Source: Mixta gaviniae (GTDB taxonomy: Bacteria; Pseudomonadota; Gammaproteobacteria; Enterobacterales; Enterobacteriaceae). Taken from it: DNA of 64,000 bases. The stretch covers positions 248,001 through 312,000 of the forward strand of contig NZ_CP026377.1 of assembly GCF_002953195.1 (NCBI RefSeq). The letters run 5' to 3'. The position numbers and the translations under genes were made by a program. Positions within the stretch are counted from its first letter, which is position 1, and each line of letters begins with the position of its first letter. Below the pieces are notes generated by a model. It did not search any database. It had not been told where the DNA came from and saw only the letters and a program-made list of their open reading frames with translations. Shown in pieces: positions 1-8,700 of the stretch.

Positions 1-2
1 CC

Positions 3-2195
3 ATTGAACAGTATGGTCGGGAAAATCAGCTTGGCCGCTATGTTATCTGGCGCGATCACGACCTGATGTGGAACAGTGAAAAAACCGCCATGAAGTATGG
101 CGCGGCGCCCTGGCCCCATGCGGTCAAGCCGGTGAAATCGCCCTATATCGCTTATGTCACGCTTAATGAAGATTTAAAGCGCAAGCTGGAGGCCTGGTGC
201 GACGGCGAGGTAGAGATCAGCGTCAAAAAAAATACCTACGATTTCGCCGAACAGAGGGCTTCCGCCGATATCCGCGCTTATCTTGGCATCCGGCCGCAGG
301 ATATTCTTATTGCCCGCACCACGCGCATTATCCCCCAGAAACGCATCGACCGCGATATCGTGCTGACGCGGCGGCTGAACCAGCTGTTCGGACGCGATGA
401 TATCGACAGAAAGGTCTGGCTGGTCATCGCCGGCGATACCGATGAACATGCCGCGCATTACGCCGAGCTGGAGGCGTTAATTGCCCGGCAGGAAGTCGCC
501 TCCTGCGTGCGCTTTATCGGGCCGCTGCACCATAACTGTATTTCCTTAGCAAGCGGCGCCATGACCATCGAGGATCTCTATCACGCCTGCGATCTCGTCT
601 CCTTTTTAACCTCCTGGGATTATGACAGCTATGGCAATCCCATCGGCGAGGCGATCAGCAGCCGGCGCTGTTATATCACCACCCGCTACGAATATTACCA
701 GGAAGTTTACGGCCAGCATGGCTTTACCGCGCCGGTGATGGAGATATCTGAAGAGAAGGATGGATGGCCCGACGACACATTTATTCATGAGGTTTACGCC
801 CTGCTGAATGACCGGGCGGAAAGAGAAAAAATCGCTGAAAGCAATTTTCTTATTGGTAAGCAGGTTCTGGCGAATAACGTAATCGACATTATGGATTTCA
901 ACCGTTCTGGAGGAAATATGCGTGACACTACTTTTGTCTCCGTTGTCCTACCCGTTTTTAATGAAAGCGACAGAATAGATGCGGTGCTGCTTTCGCTGCT
1001 GCAGCAGCAGACGCGAAACGGGCTTATCACCCATGCCAGCTATGAGCTGATAATTGTTGATAATAACTCTACCGACGATTCGGTAGGGAAAATCAACGAT
1101 TTCCACGCGCAGCATCCCGCGATGGATATTCATATTATTGAAGAGAAGGTGCAGGGCGTCTCTTCCGCGCGCAAGCGTGGGATGGACTACGCCTCGCTGC
1201 GCTCGCGGGCGCGCGACAGCCGGCTGGGACGCGAAGGCAAGCACTACATCGTCTCCGCCGATGCCGACTGTACGGTCGATCCCTGGTGGCTGCATGAGCT
1301 GGTCGAGAAGATGATGACGGAAAAGGGCGATCTCGGCACCTGCAACTACTACTACAACCTGGACTCATTTCGCCATCGTCCTAATCTGTTCCGCGAAATT
1401 GATAAAACGCTGCGCTGCCGCGATTTCTCCTTCAGCCTGTTTGGCGGCTTCCCGGATGGCAAAGGCTTCGCCGTGGAGCGCACGCTGTATGACCGGGTCG
1501 GCGGCATCGAAATCCTCTATCAGCTGAACCAAGGCCGCTTCGTGGAGCATCTCTCTGATGACTGGGATTTCGGCATCCGGGTTATCGCCTGGGGCGGCAA
1601 GCCGGTCTATGCCAGCGCCTCGCGCGTTGAGATCAATAGCCGCCGCGTGGATACCATTCTGGAGGAGGTGATCACCGGCGTCGCTTACGGGCGTGACGGC
1701 ATTATCACCATGAAGGATGTGCGCCCGGATAGCGAGGCGCAGCGGCCTGCGCTGGCCGATACCAACGAGATGCAGTCGCAGCAGGCGTGGTTTTACTCGA
1801 TTAAAGATTACATCCCGAAAAACATCATCCTGCCAGCGCTGCTCAACCCGCAGATCCTGCTGGAGCGCGACGACGTGCGTGCGTTCTATTCCGGACCGGT
1901 CGCCGACCAGCTCTATGCGCGCATTCATGAAATAAAGAATGAAATGCGCCTGATCGATTTCAAACCGATCCATGCCTACAAAACCCCCGCCTATCGCCTC
2001 TATTTTGAGTTTCGCGACGCGCTGTTCGCCGCGCTGCGCCGCGCGGTGGGCGAGGATATCGGTTATCCGCCGCCGCTGCCTGCCTGTCTGGAGCCGGTGC
2101 GGGACGAGGATTTCAACCGTTTCGTCTGGTATTTCTGCGAAGACCGCGAGTCGGGCGAGGCTCATAACTACTTTGCTAACGGAGGCGTATTCTGA
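3..2195 (+). CDS. Two-domain glycosyltransferase (GT4-like plus GT2-like), 5' end outside window
   Basis: The reading frame is open to the window edge, so the true start lies upstream. The N-terminal part looks like a GT-B/GT4 enzyme: a segment ARTTRIIPQKR, then VWLVIAGDTDE, then a donor-site-like GNPIGEAISS. From about base 918 the chain continues as a GT-A/GT2 enzyme with VSVVLPVFNES, ELIIVDNNSTDDS and a DxD-like SADADC, followed by LSDDWDFG. It should transfer sugars from nucleotide-sugar donors; the acceptor is unknown. The GT2 part begins at an in-frame ATG with a strong Shine-Dalgarno directly before it, so it may be a fusion of two genes or carry an internal start. The stop overlaps the next start by one base (TGATG), implying coupling to the radical SAM gene. 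Confidence 0.8.
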   Translation: MEQYGRENQLGRYVIWRDHDLMWNSEKTAMKYGAAPWPHAVKPVKSPYIAYVTLNEDLKRKLEAWCDGEVEISVKKNTYDFAEQRASADIRAYLGIRPQDILIARTTRIIPQKRIDRDIVLTRRLNQLFGRDDIDRKVWLVIAGDTDEHAAHYAELEALIARQEVASCVRFIGPLHHNCISLASGAMTIEDLYHACDLVSFLTSWDYDSYGNPIGEAISSRRCYITTRYEYYQEVYGQHGFTAPVMEISEEKDGWPDDTFIHEVYALLNDRAEREKIAESNFLIGKQVLANNVIDIMDFNRSGGNMRDTTFVSVVLPVFNESDRIDAVLLSLLQQQTRNGLITHASYELIIVDNNSTDDSVGKINDFHAQHPAMDIHIIEEKVQGVSSARKRGMDYASLRSRARDSRLGREGKHYIVSADADCTVDPWWLHELVEKMMTEKGDLGTCNYYYNLDSFRHRPNLFREIDKTLRCRDFSFSLFGGFPDGKGFAVERTLYDRVGGIEILYQLNQGRFVEHLSDDWDFGIRVIAWGGKPVYASASRVEINSRRVDTILEEVITGVAYGRDGIITMKDVRPDSEAQRPALADTNEMQSQQAWFYSIKDYIPKNIILPALLNPQILLERDDVRAFYSGPVADQLYARIHEIKNEMRLIDFKPIHAYKTPAYRLYFEFRDALFAALRRAVGEDIGYPPPLPACLEPVRDEDFNRFVWYFCEDRESGEAHNYFANGGVF

Positions 2196-3631
2196 TGAAC
2201 AGCGAAGCGATGGCGTCACTGCGCGATATCGATCCGAACTATCCTGTGCCGCGCGTGTATGACTTTCTTTCCCATGCGGATAATCACGCTTTTCTCGATT
2301 ATGTGCATCGCGATCCTTTTGGCTGCCATGTTTTTCCCGGCGATGTGAACGACTACCCGCTCGACGCATTTTTTGCCGATATGGATAGCGAAATCCGCCA
2401 GGCGAAGCAGATCCACCTCTGGGCTTATATTCCTACCTGTCGCTACCGCTGCCATTTCTGCCAGTACCCGACGGTGATACTGAACCCCAAAGCGCCCGCC
2501 TCGCAGCAGGTGTTCCGCGACCTGGTGGATTACAACATCAAAGAAGCGCGGATGTGGCTGAAGAAGGTGCCGTCGCTGGCGCAGGCGGAAGTGGGGGAGT
2601 TTAATATTTTCGGCGGCACGCCCTCGCTGCTGCCGGAGGCGGAGTTGCGCCGCCTGATGGCGTTCTATTTCGACCACTTCAACTTCTCTGCCGCCACCCT
2701 GCGTTTTGAGGGCGAGCCGGGCACCCTGAACCGGGAGTACCTTGCCGTGCTGAAAGATCTCGGCTTCGGCAAAATCAGCTTCGGCACCCAATCTTTTAAC
2801 GATCAGATTATTGCCGCCTGCGGGCGAATGCATTCGGCGGACGAATGCGAAGAGACCATCCGCAGCGCCCGCGAGCTGGGCATCGACTGGGTCAGCGTCG
2901 ATCTTATCTACGGGATGCTGGGCCAGACGGTGGATGACGTGAAATATGATATGGAGAAAACGCTGGAGCTGGAGCTTTCCCACGTGGTCTGCACCAAGCT
3001 GCATATGGAAGAGTTTATGAAAACGCGCACCGGCGTTTCGGGCGAGCGTGAAAGCCTGTGGCAGAAAAAAGGGCTGATCAACATGAACAGCATGACGTTT
3101 CCGGGCCTTGGCAAACAGTACCAGATGCGCGAACTGGTAGAGAACTACCTCGCTGCGGGCTACCGCGAACATCCCACCATGTATTTCCACCAGAACCATC
3201 AGCAGCCGGAAAAATGGAAAGGCCTCATCACCGATCTTGATAAGCAGTACCCCGAAGTCGCCATCGGCCTCGGCGGCAGCTCGAAATGCACCCGCTCAGA
3301 GGCGATCAACATCACCGGCTATAAAAAATATAAGCAGGCGCTGGATGAAAACCGCCTGCCGATTGAGGAGAGCCGCGGCGTCTCTCCCGCCGCGCGCGAG
3401 GTTAACGCCTTCAAAATGGCGCTTTCTACCCTGATCCCGGTTGATGATGCCCTGTTCCGGCAGCGTTTCGACGGCAACAGCTTTTTCGATAACGCGCTTA
3501 TCAGCCATACGCTGCACAAGCTGCAGCAGAAGCAGCTGGTGAGGGTAGATGGCCAACGGGTCACCCTGACGCCTGACGGCGTCACGCTGGTTGAGGCGAT
3601 TATCAATACGCAATTCACCCTGGACAATTAA
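2195..3631 (+). CDS. HemN-like radical SAM enzyme
   Basis: This 478-residue protein has the radical SAM cluster motif CxxxCxxC (C82, C86, C89 in TCRYRCHFC) followed by a glycine-rich SAM-binding segment, GGTPS near residue 140. The region FEGEPGTL...FGTQSFND and a C-terminal winged-helix-like tail (HTLHKLQQKQLVRVDGQRVTLTPDG) resemble coproporphyrinogen III oxidase-like proteins (HemN/HemW/HutW family). The substrate cannot be read from the sequence. Many HemN-like proteins are not coproporphyrinogen oxidases, and the glycosyltransferase and export neighbours do not suggest haem synthesis. It overlaps the upstream glycosyltransferase stop by one base and is 11 bases from the next gene, so it sits inside an operon. 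Confidence 0.85.
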   Translation: MNSEAMASLRDIDPNYPVPRVYDFLSHADNHAFLDYVHRDPFGCHVFPGDVNDYPLDAFFADMDSEIRQAKQIHLWAYIPTCRYRCHFCQYPTVILNPKAPASQQVFRDLVDYNIKEARMWLKKVPSLAQAEVGEFNIFGGTPSLLPEAELRRLMAFYFDHFNFSAATLRFEGEPGTLNREYLAVLKDLGFGKISFGTQSFNDQIIAACGRMHSADECEETIRSARELGIDWVSVDLIYGMLGQTVDDVKYDMEKTLELELSHVVCTKLHMEEFMKTRTGVSGERESLWQKKGLINMNSMTFPGLGKQYQMRELVENYLAAGYREHPTMYFHQNHQQPEKWKGLITDLDKQYPEVAIGLGGSSKCTRSEAINITGYKKYKQALDENRLPIEESRGVSPAAREVNAFKMALSTLIPVDDALFRQRFDGNSFFDNALISHTLHKLQQKQLVRVDGQRVTLTPDGVTLVEAIINTQFTLDN

Positions 3632-3642
3632 GGAGCGACGAC

Positions 3643-4446
3643 ATGGAGACCAACAGCGCGACGCAGCCGGTATTCAGCCTGTACTACATCGCGATCGATA
3701 CCGAAGCGGGCGTCACCCCGGAGGCGTTTGAAACCTTTGTCAGAGCCAGGGGCGCTCATCTTCCCTGCTATCCAGGCTGGCGCTGGACGCTGCTGCGCGG
3801 CCTGCGCGGCGAGCGGGCGGGGCAATTCCTGATGCTGTATGAAATCGAAAGCGCCGAACTGCGCGATCGCTATGTGACGCCGGACGGGGATAAAACGGCA
3901 CTGGCGCAGCAGTTCTGGCAGCAGCACCCTGAAGCGCAGGCGGTGCTGACGGAGTGGCGCACCTACGGCACCTTTAGCGAGCTGCCGACCATTTATACCG
4001 ATTACGATCTGCTGGCGGAAAACCGCAACAGTACCGTGCCTTACGGGCCGCGTTACCAGGCGATCCCGGGTCAGCCGCCGGTGGCGCGCGTCATCGGCAT
4101 CCATAACGTGGCGCTGCGTCCTGGCGTCACGCCGGCCGCCTTTGAAACCTTTATCGCCGAAAATTATCACCGTATCGAAGATTATCCCGACTGGAAGTTT
4201 CGTCTGCTGAAAGGGGTGCGCGGCAATCGACTCGATCAATATGTGGTACTGATGGAGATCGCCAGCCAGGCCGCGCTGGATGTTTTTTACCCGGAACCCG
4301 ATATCGCCACCGACGAAGCGGCGAAGTTCGCCCGTGCGCACCGCGATACCAAGCTGATGTATGAAGAGTGGAAAAAACTCGCTTCGTTCTCCGGCTCGCC
4401 GCAGCTCTATACCGACTATCTGTCGGTCGCGGAGAGCCTGAACTGA
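3643..4446 (+). CDS. Internally duplicated protein, possible dimeric alpha/beta barrel fold (copy 1)
   Basis: I do not recognise a named family. The 267 residues consist of two related halves. Each half has a VSLHY/VHNVAL-type strand, a TPEAFETFV-type helix, then YPGWRWTLLRGLRGER (first half) or YPDWKFRLLKGVRGNR (second half), and a strand ending LMLYEIES or VLMEIAS. That pattern resembles two fused ferredoxin-like units, as in dimeric alpha/beta barrel (NIPSNAP/ABM-like) proteins; this is inference. No signal peptide or membrane segment is seen, so it is probably cytoplasmic. A close paralogue lies at 5799, on the far side of the MFS gene. A ribosome site (AAGGAG) precedes the ATG. Its place behind the radical SAM gene suggests a role in handling that pathway's intermediate. 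Confidence 0.75.
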   Translation: METNSATQPVFSLYYIAIDTEAGVTPEAFETFVRARGAHLPCYPGWRWTLLRGLRGERAGQFLMLYEIESAELRDRYVTPDGDKTALAQQFWQQHPEAQAVLTEWRTYGTFSELPTIYTDYDLLAENRNSTVPYGPRYQAIPGQPPVARVIGIHNVALRPGVTPAAFETFIAENYHRIEDYPDWKFRLLKGVRGNRLDQYVVLMEIASQAALDVFYPEPDIATDEAAKFARAHRDTKLMYEEWKKLASFSGSPQLYTDYLSVAESLN

Positions 4447-4466
4447 TCCACGCTGTCGGGACGCCC

Positions 4467-4490
4467 CGCGCCGGCTCTGCCGCCGGCGCG
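4467..4490. other. GC-rich hairpin between operon genes
   Basis: A perfect 9-bp inverted repeat (4467-4475 with 4482-4490, loop TCTGCC) lies between the first paralogue and the MFS gene. There is no T tract, so it is more likely an mRNA-stabilising or processing hairpin than a terminator. Confidence 0.5.
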
Positions 4491-4548
4491 GCGGCAAAAA
4501 GCCGTTTCCGGCTTGTTTCTCCTCTTTTCAGGGAGTGATAACCGCAAC

Positions 4549-5715
4549 ATGACCATGCATATCAGCGAGAAAAGCCGCACGGGGATGCGTGAGCAACAGG
4601 CAACGCGCGTCATTTTTTTGATCGCCGGACTGGGGATGGCGTCATGGGCGCCGCTGATCCCCTTTGCCAAAGCGCATCTTAATGTCGGCGAAGGCGCGCT
4701 GGGCCTGCTGCTGTTCTGCATCGCCGCCGGCTCAATGAGTATGATGCCTTTTACCGGCAGGTTGATCGCACGCTTCGGCTACCGCCCGCTGCTGACGCTC
4801 TGCGCGCTGGCGCTCTGTTTCATTCTGCCGCTGTTGATGCTGGTGGAGAGTTTTGCCGCGATGGGGCTGGCGCTGCTGCTGTTCGGCGCCGCCAACGGCG
4901 TGCTGGACGTCACGATGAATGCTCAGGCGGTAGTGGTGGAGCGGCGCAGCGGGCAGGCGAAAATGTCCGGTTTTCACGGCTGCTACAGCCTGGGCAGCAT
5001 CCTTGGGGCCGGCAGCGTCAGCGCGCTGCTCTGGCTTGGCGCGGCGCCGCTGATGGCGGTGTGCGCCGTCGCCGTAGCGATCGCGCTGCTTCTTGCCGTC
5101 GCGTTTGCGCACCTGCTGCCGAAAAGCGGCCCGGCGAGCGCCGCCCAGAGCGGCACGCTGCGCGCGCTATCGCATCGTGCCGTGCTGCTGATCGCCGTGG
5201 TCTGCTTTTTTATCTTTCTCACCGAAGGCGCCATGCTCGACTGGTCGGCGCTGTTTATGACCAGCGAGCGCGGCATGGCCGCGCAGCAGGCCGGGCTGGG
5301 CTACGCCCTCTATTCGGTTGCCGTCGCGCTGGCGCGTCTGTTCGGCGACCGGCTGATCAACCGGCTGGGCGGCGCGCGCGTACTGATGCTGGGCAGCCTG
5401 CTGGCGGCGGCGGGGCTGTTGATGCTGGTCACCGCGCCGCAGATCGGCATCGCGCTGCTGGGTTTTGTGCTTACCGGGGCGGGGCTGGCCAATATCGTTC
5501 CATTGCTGTTTACCGCCGCAGGCAACCAGCCCGGCGTCCCGCCCGACTTCGCTATTCCGGCAGTGACCCTGATCGGCTACGCCGGACTGTTAACCGGGCC
5601 GGCGCTGATCGGTTTCGCGGCACAACTGATCGGACTATCACTGACCTTCAGCGCCGGCATTGTCATCCTGCTGCTGCTGGCAAGCGGAAGCCGCCGCATT
5701 GCGCCCGGAAAGTAG
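4549..5715 (+). CDS. MFS permease, YbjJ-like
   Basis: A hydrophobic protein of about 388 residues with some twelve predicted membrane segments. The opening RVIFLIAGLGMASWAPLIPFAK and the segment AANGVLDVTMNAQAVVVE recall the YbjJ branch of the major facilitator superfamily, whose substrates are poorly defined. The ATG at 4549 is preferred to a TTG at 4513 because GGGAG lies upstream and the extra residues are not membrane-like. Position inside the cluster suggests export or uptake of the cluster's product or precursor; that is inference. Direction could be either. Confidence 0.8.
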   Translation: MTMHISEKSRTGMREQQATRVIFLIAGLGMASWAPLIPFAKAHLNVGEGALGLLLFCIAAGSMSMMPFTGRLIARFGYRPLLTLCALALCFILPLLMLVESFAAMGLALLLFGAANGVLDVTMNAQAVVVERRSGQAKMSGFHGCYSLGSILGAGSVSALLWLGAAPLMAVCAVAVAIALLLAVAFAHLLPKSGPASAAQSGTLRALSHRAVLLIAVVCFFIFLTEGAMLDWSALFMTSERGMAAQQAGLGYALYSVAVALARLFGDRLINRLGGARVLMLGSLLAAAGLLMLVTAPQIGIALLGFVLTGAGLANIVPLLFTAAGNQPGVPPDFAIPAVTLIGYAGLLTGPALIGFAAQLIGLSLTFSAGIVILLLLASGSRRIAPGK

Positions 5716-5745
5716 CCCCCGACGCGCGAAGCAGGGTTATTTACC

Positions 5746-5780
5746 TTACCCAATCGGGTAAAACTTACAGGCTAACCTGT
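5746..5780. promoter_or_regulatory. Two adjacent dyads, operator-like
   Basis: Two perfect inverted repeats stand side by side: TTACCC-N4-GGGTAA at 5746-5761 and ACAGG-N4-CCTGT at 5767-5780. They end 18 bases before the second paralogue's ATG and overlap where a promoter would be expected (TAATAC at 5781-5786 is a possible -10). This looks like binding sites for a dimeric repressor; the regulator is not in the window. Confidence 0.4.
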
Positions 5781-5798
5781 TAATACTAAGGAACATTT

Positions 5799-6611
5799 AT
5801 GCATCAGCTATCCCGGCCGGTCTTCAGTCTGCACTATATTGGATTAAACCTGAAAAAAGGCGTTACCGCCGACCATTTCGAGCAGTTCGCGCGCGAGCGG
5901 GGCAGCGACATCCCCGCTTACCCTGGCTGGCGGTGGACCTTACTTAAAGGCCTGCGCGGCGAACGGCAAAACCAGTATCTGATGCTGTATGAAGCGCAAG
6001 ATGCGCAGGCTTATGCGCGCTATATCGATGAGAAAGGGGCGCAGACCGAGGCCGCCAAAGCGTTCTGGCAACAGAACCGATCGGCGCTGGATCGCATCGC
6101 CGAGTGGAAAACCTTCGCCACCTTCGGCGAACTGCCGACGATTTTCTCGCGCTATGCGCTGCTGGCGGAAAACAGCCACAGCTCGCTGCCGGCCGGGCCA
6201 AACTACCAGCAGATCCCCGGCCAGCCGCCGACGGCGCGCGTTGTGGGTATCCATAATCTGGCGCTGCAGCAGGATGTGGCGCCGGAAACCTTCGAGCGTT
6301 TTATTATCGATAATGTGCAGCGCATTGACGATTATCCGGGCTGGAAATTCCATATGCTGAAAGGCACCGGCGGAAATCGCCTCGATCAGTATGCGGTGAT
6401 GCTGATTATCGAGAGCGAGGCGTCGCTGAACGCCTTTCATCCTGAGCTGGATGTTTCAACGGAGCGCGCGCTGCAGTTTGTACGCGATCATCAGGAGAGT
6501 GAGCGCATGTATGAGGAATGGCGTCAGCTCGCCTCTTTCTCCGGCGCGCCGCAGCTTTATACCGACTATCTCGCGATTGCAGGCAGCCGCCCGACGGCGG
6601 CGACAGAATAA
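5799..6611 (+). CDS. Internally duplicated protein, possible dimeric alpha/beta barrel fold (copy 2)
   Basis: This 270-residue paralogue of the 3643-4446 product shows the same double arrangement: YPGWRWTLLKGLRGER in the first half and YPGWKFHMLKGTGGNR in the second, with matching LMLYEAQD and VMLIIESE strands. The linker ELPTIFSRYALLAENS and the end GAPQLYTDYLAIAGS also match copy 1 closely. Two paralogues kept around one transporter gene suggest a heteromer or two related steps. The start follows AAGGA at good spacing. An operator-like pair of dyads lies just upstream, so this gene may have its own promoter. Function unknown. Confidence 0.75.
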   Translation: MHQLSRPVFSLHYIGLNLKKGVTADHFEQFARERGSDIPAYPGWRWTLLKGLRGERQNQYLMLYEAQDAQAYARYIDEKGAQTEAAKAFWQQNRSALDRIAEWKTFATFGELPTIFSRYALLAENSHSSLPAGPNYQQIPGQPPTARVVGIHNLALQQDVAPETFERFIIDNVQRIDDYPGWKFHMLKGTGGNRLDQYAVMLIIESEASLNAFHPELDVSTERALQFVRDHQESERMYEEWRQLASFSGAPQLYTDYLAIAGSRPTAATE

Positions 6612-6620
6612 GCCCCGCTC

Positions 6621-6650
6621 TTATCGCCCGGCCTCTTTGCCGGGCGATAA
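6621..6650. repeat. Long perfect palindrome between convergent genes
   Basis: TTATCGCCCGGC and its complement (12-bp arms, loop CTCTTT) form a hairpin between convergent genes. It lacks a T tract. It may act as a terminator or be a REP-like element. An 18-base direct repeat (6671-6688 and 6707-6724, core CCCGGCGCGGTTAA) follows it. Confidence 0.55.
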
Positions 6651-6764
6651 GGCGATGGGGGTAGGCCATTGCGACCCGGCGCGGTTAAAACGGCTATCGC
6701 ACCGACGCGACCCGGCGCGGTTAATACAATTTCAGCCAGTAAGCCCCGAATCATGCGGCCCGAC

Positions 6765-7916
6765 TTAAAAATATTTCAGCCAGCGAATATCACGCCGCTG
6801 CTGTTTCAGGCGCGCAAAAGCACGCACCGGCCACCAGAGCAGCAGCGCCAGCGCCAGCATGCAGGCCCACAGCTGCCAGACGGCATCGAAGCCGAACCAG
6901 TCGCCCTGATTTTTTCCCCAGCGCGCCTCGGCGAGCAGATAGAGCGCCTTCAGCACATAGAGATGCAGCAGATAGAAGAACATTGGCGCGCTGCCAAACA
7001 CCGCCAGCCAGCCAATCAAGCGGCTTTTGCCCTCCACGCGCTCAAACAGCGCCAGCAGTGCCAGCCCCACCGCCAGCGTCAGGCAGAGAAACAGCAGCGA
7101 AGGCGGATATTTGGTGATATTGAAAAACGCCATCGCGCTTTCGCCGGGCGTCGCGCCCGCCTGCCACGGTTTTTCACCGTAGCCGTTAATCAGACGCAGC
7201 AGCGCAAACAGGCCGAGCAGGGCGGCGGCGGCGGTCAGCAACACGCGGCCGCGCTGCGCGCTGCGCCAGCCGGGCTGCCAGAGCTGGCCGGCGCAGTAGC
7301 CCAGCGCAATCACGCCGATCCACGGCAGCAGCGGGTAAGAGGTGCGCATCCGCAGCGTCTCGCCCACCTCAATCCAGCCGCGATCGTGCAGAATTGCCCA
7401 AGGCAGATGCCACGGCGAGCCGGGCGCGGCGTGCAGGCCGTCCAGCAGGTTATGCCCCGCCACCAATAGCACGCCAACCGTGGCGATCGCCCACAGCGGC
7501 AGCCACAGCAGCGCGCCCAGCGCCAGCATGCTCAGGCCGATCGCCCAGATTACCTGCAAATAGAGTACCTCCGGCGGGAAGCTGAAGGTCCAGGCGAAGT
7601 TTACCAGCGTCAGCTCCAGCGCGATCAGCACCACGCCGCGCTTCAGCAGAAACAGCGAAACCGCCGCGCGGCTCTGCTGCTTCTGCTGATAGAGCGCGGC
7701 GGAGAGGCCGGTTAAAAACACGAATACCGGCGCGCACAGGTGCGCCAGGCTACGGCTGATAAACAGCGCCGGGTCAGTATGGGCGACATCGATCGGGTCG
7801 GCTAACTGCTTGTGCAGATAGAAGGTTTCGCGCACGTGATCCAGCAGCATCAGCAAAATCACCAGGCCGCGCAGCGCATCAATGGCCTGCAGGCGTTGAA
7901 CAAGCTTATCGGACAT
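6765..7916 (-). CDS. DUF1624 / HGSNAT-like membrane acyltransferase
   Basis: A 383-residue integral membrane protein opening with RLQAIDALRGLVILLMLLDH and FLTGLSAALYQQK, the signature of the DUF1624 family (catalytic domain of heparan-alpha-glucosaminide N-acetyltransferase). The conserved DALRG-type segment and early His-containing membrane helix are visible, with about ten further membrane segments. Bacterial members are thought to move acyl groups to surface or periplasmic sugars; the acceptor here is unknown. The ATG at 7916 has GGGAAAG upstream. It is convergent with the five-gene cluster and has no co-directional partner, so any link to that cluster is speculative. Confidence 0.75.
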   Translation of the reverse strand: MSDKLVQRLQAIDALRGLVILLMLLDHVRETFYLHKQLADPIDVAHTDPALFISRSLAHLCAPVFVFLTGLSAALYQQKQQSRAAVSLFLLKRGVVLIALELTLVNFAWTFSFPPEVLYLQVIWAIGLSMLALGALLWLPLWAIATVGVLLVAGHNLLDGLHAAPGSPWHLPWAILHDRGWIEVGETLRMRTSYPLLPWIGVIALGYCAGQLWQPGWRSAQRGRVLLTAAAALLGLFALLRLINGYGEKPWQAGATPGESAMAFFNITKYPPSLLFLCLTLAVGLALLALFERVEGKSRLIGWLAVFGSAPMFFYLLHLYVLKALYLLAEARWGKNQGDWFGFDAVWQLWACMLALALLLWWPVRAFARLKQQRRDIRWLKYF

Positions 7917-8070
7917 ATTTCTTTCCCAAAGGTGACAAAGCGAAATGTTATATCATAACAAAACGCAGCGGCTCAAGCCTTACCCGGCGAGGCGAACAAC
8001 CTGAGCGCGGCGCGCCTGCCTGCTGCGCGCTTGTCTGACGCCGCCGGCGCGGCTAAAATCAGCGGTGATA

Positions 8071-8132
8071 AGGTGATGGCGTACCACCTTGCCCAACCGC
8101 GACTCCGCTTGCGAGCGCTGATGACGCCTGAC
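8071..8132 (+). ncRNA. Fluoride riboswitch (crcB motif)
   Basis: The segment contains GGTGATGGCGTACCACC (8072-8088), then a 6-bp stem with one bulged A (8099-8118), then TGATGACGCC. The loop GGCGT (8078-8082) can pair with ACGCC (8124-8128), which is the pseudoknot of the fluoride riboswitch. Downstream lies crcB, the usual target. Recognised from memory of the motif; a covariance-model search would confirm it. Confidence 0.85.
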
Positions 8133-8240
8133 ACGACGCTTTCTTAACGGGAAGGTGTGCCGCATGTCAGGACGTCGACCTCCTCCTCCATGCGTCATAC
8201 CCTGTGAATTACCCTTTTTATGTTCGGGATCTGAACGGCG

Positions 8241-8618
8241 ATGTTGAAATCGATGCTGGTTGTGATGCTGGGAGGCGCGGTGGGCTGTACGCTGCGCTGG
8301 TTAATCTCTTTGCGTTTTAACGCGCTGTTTCCCAGTCTGCCGCCCGGCACGCTGCTGGTAAACCTGCTGGGCGGGCTGATTATCGGTATGGCCACCGCCT
8401 GGTTTATGAAGCATCCGCAGCTGTCGCCGGAGTGGAAGCTGCTGATCGTCACCGGGCTGTGCGGCGGCCTGACCACCTTTTCCACCTTTTCCGCTGAAAT
8501 CATGCTGCTGATGCAGAGCGGCAAATATCTCTGGGCGATGGGGCATGTGCTGATCCATGTGGCCGGCTCACTGCTGATGACTTTCGCTGGTTTTATGCTG
8601 GTCAACCTGCTGGGTTAA
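8241..8618 (+). CDS. crcB: CrcB/Fluc fluoride channel
   Basis: The 125-residue protein has four hydrophobic segments and the Fluc motifs GGAVGCTLRW near the start, GTLLVN near residue 37 and GLCGGLTTFSTFS near residue 76. Fluc channels are dual-topology dimers in the inner membrane that let fluoride out of the cell. The length fits single-gene Fluc proteins. A fluoride riboswitch about 110 bases upstream explains its likely control: fluoride binding allows expression. The ribosome site before the ATG is weak, consistent with riboswitch-dependent translation or simply a poor site. Confidence 0.95.
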   Translation: MLKSMLVVMLGGAVGCTLRWLISLRFNALFPSLPPGTLLVNLLGGLIIGMATAWFMKHPQLSPEWKLLIVTGLCGGLTTFSTFSAEIMLLMQSGKYLWAMGHVLIHVAGSLLMTFAGFMLVNLLG

Positions 8619-8700
8619 GCCAGCGCAGCGATAACCTTCTACAGTTAGACAGGGCGGCGCGCGGTGGGCGCGCCGGCGTTCCCGCTAACAAGGAGGATCG

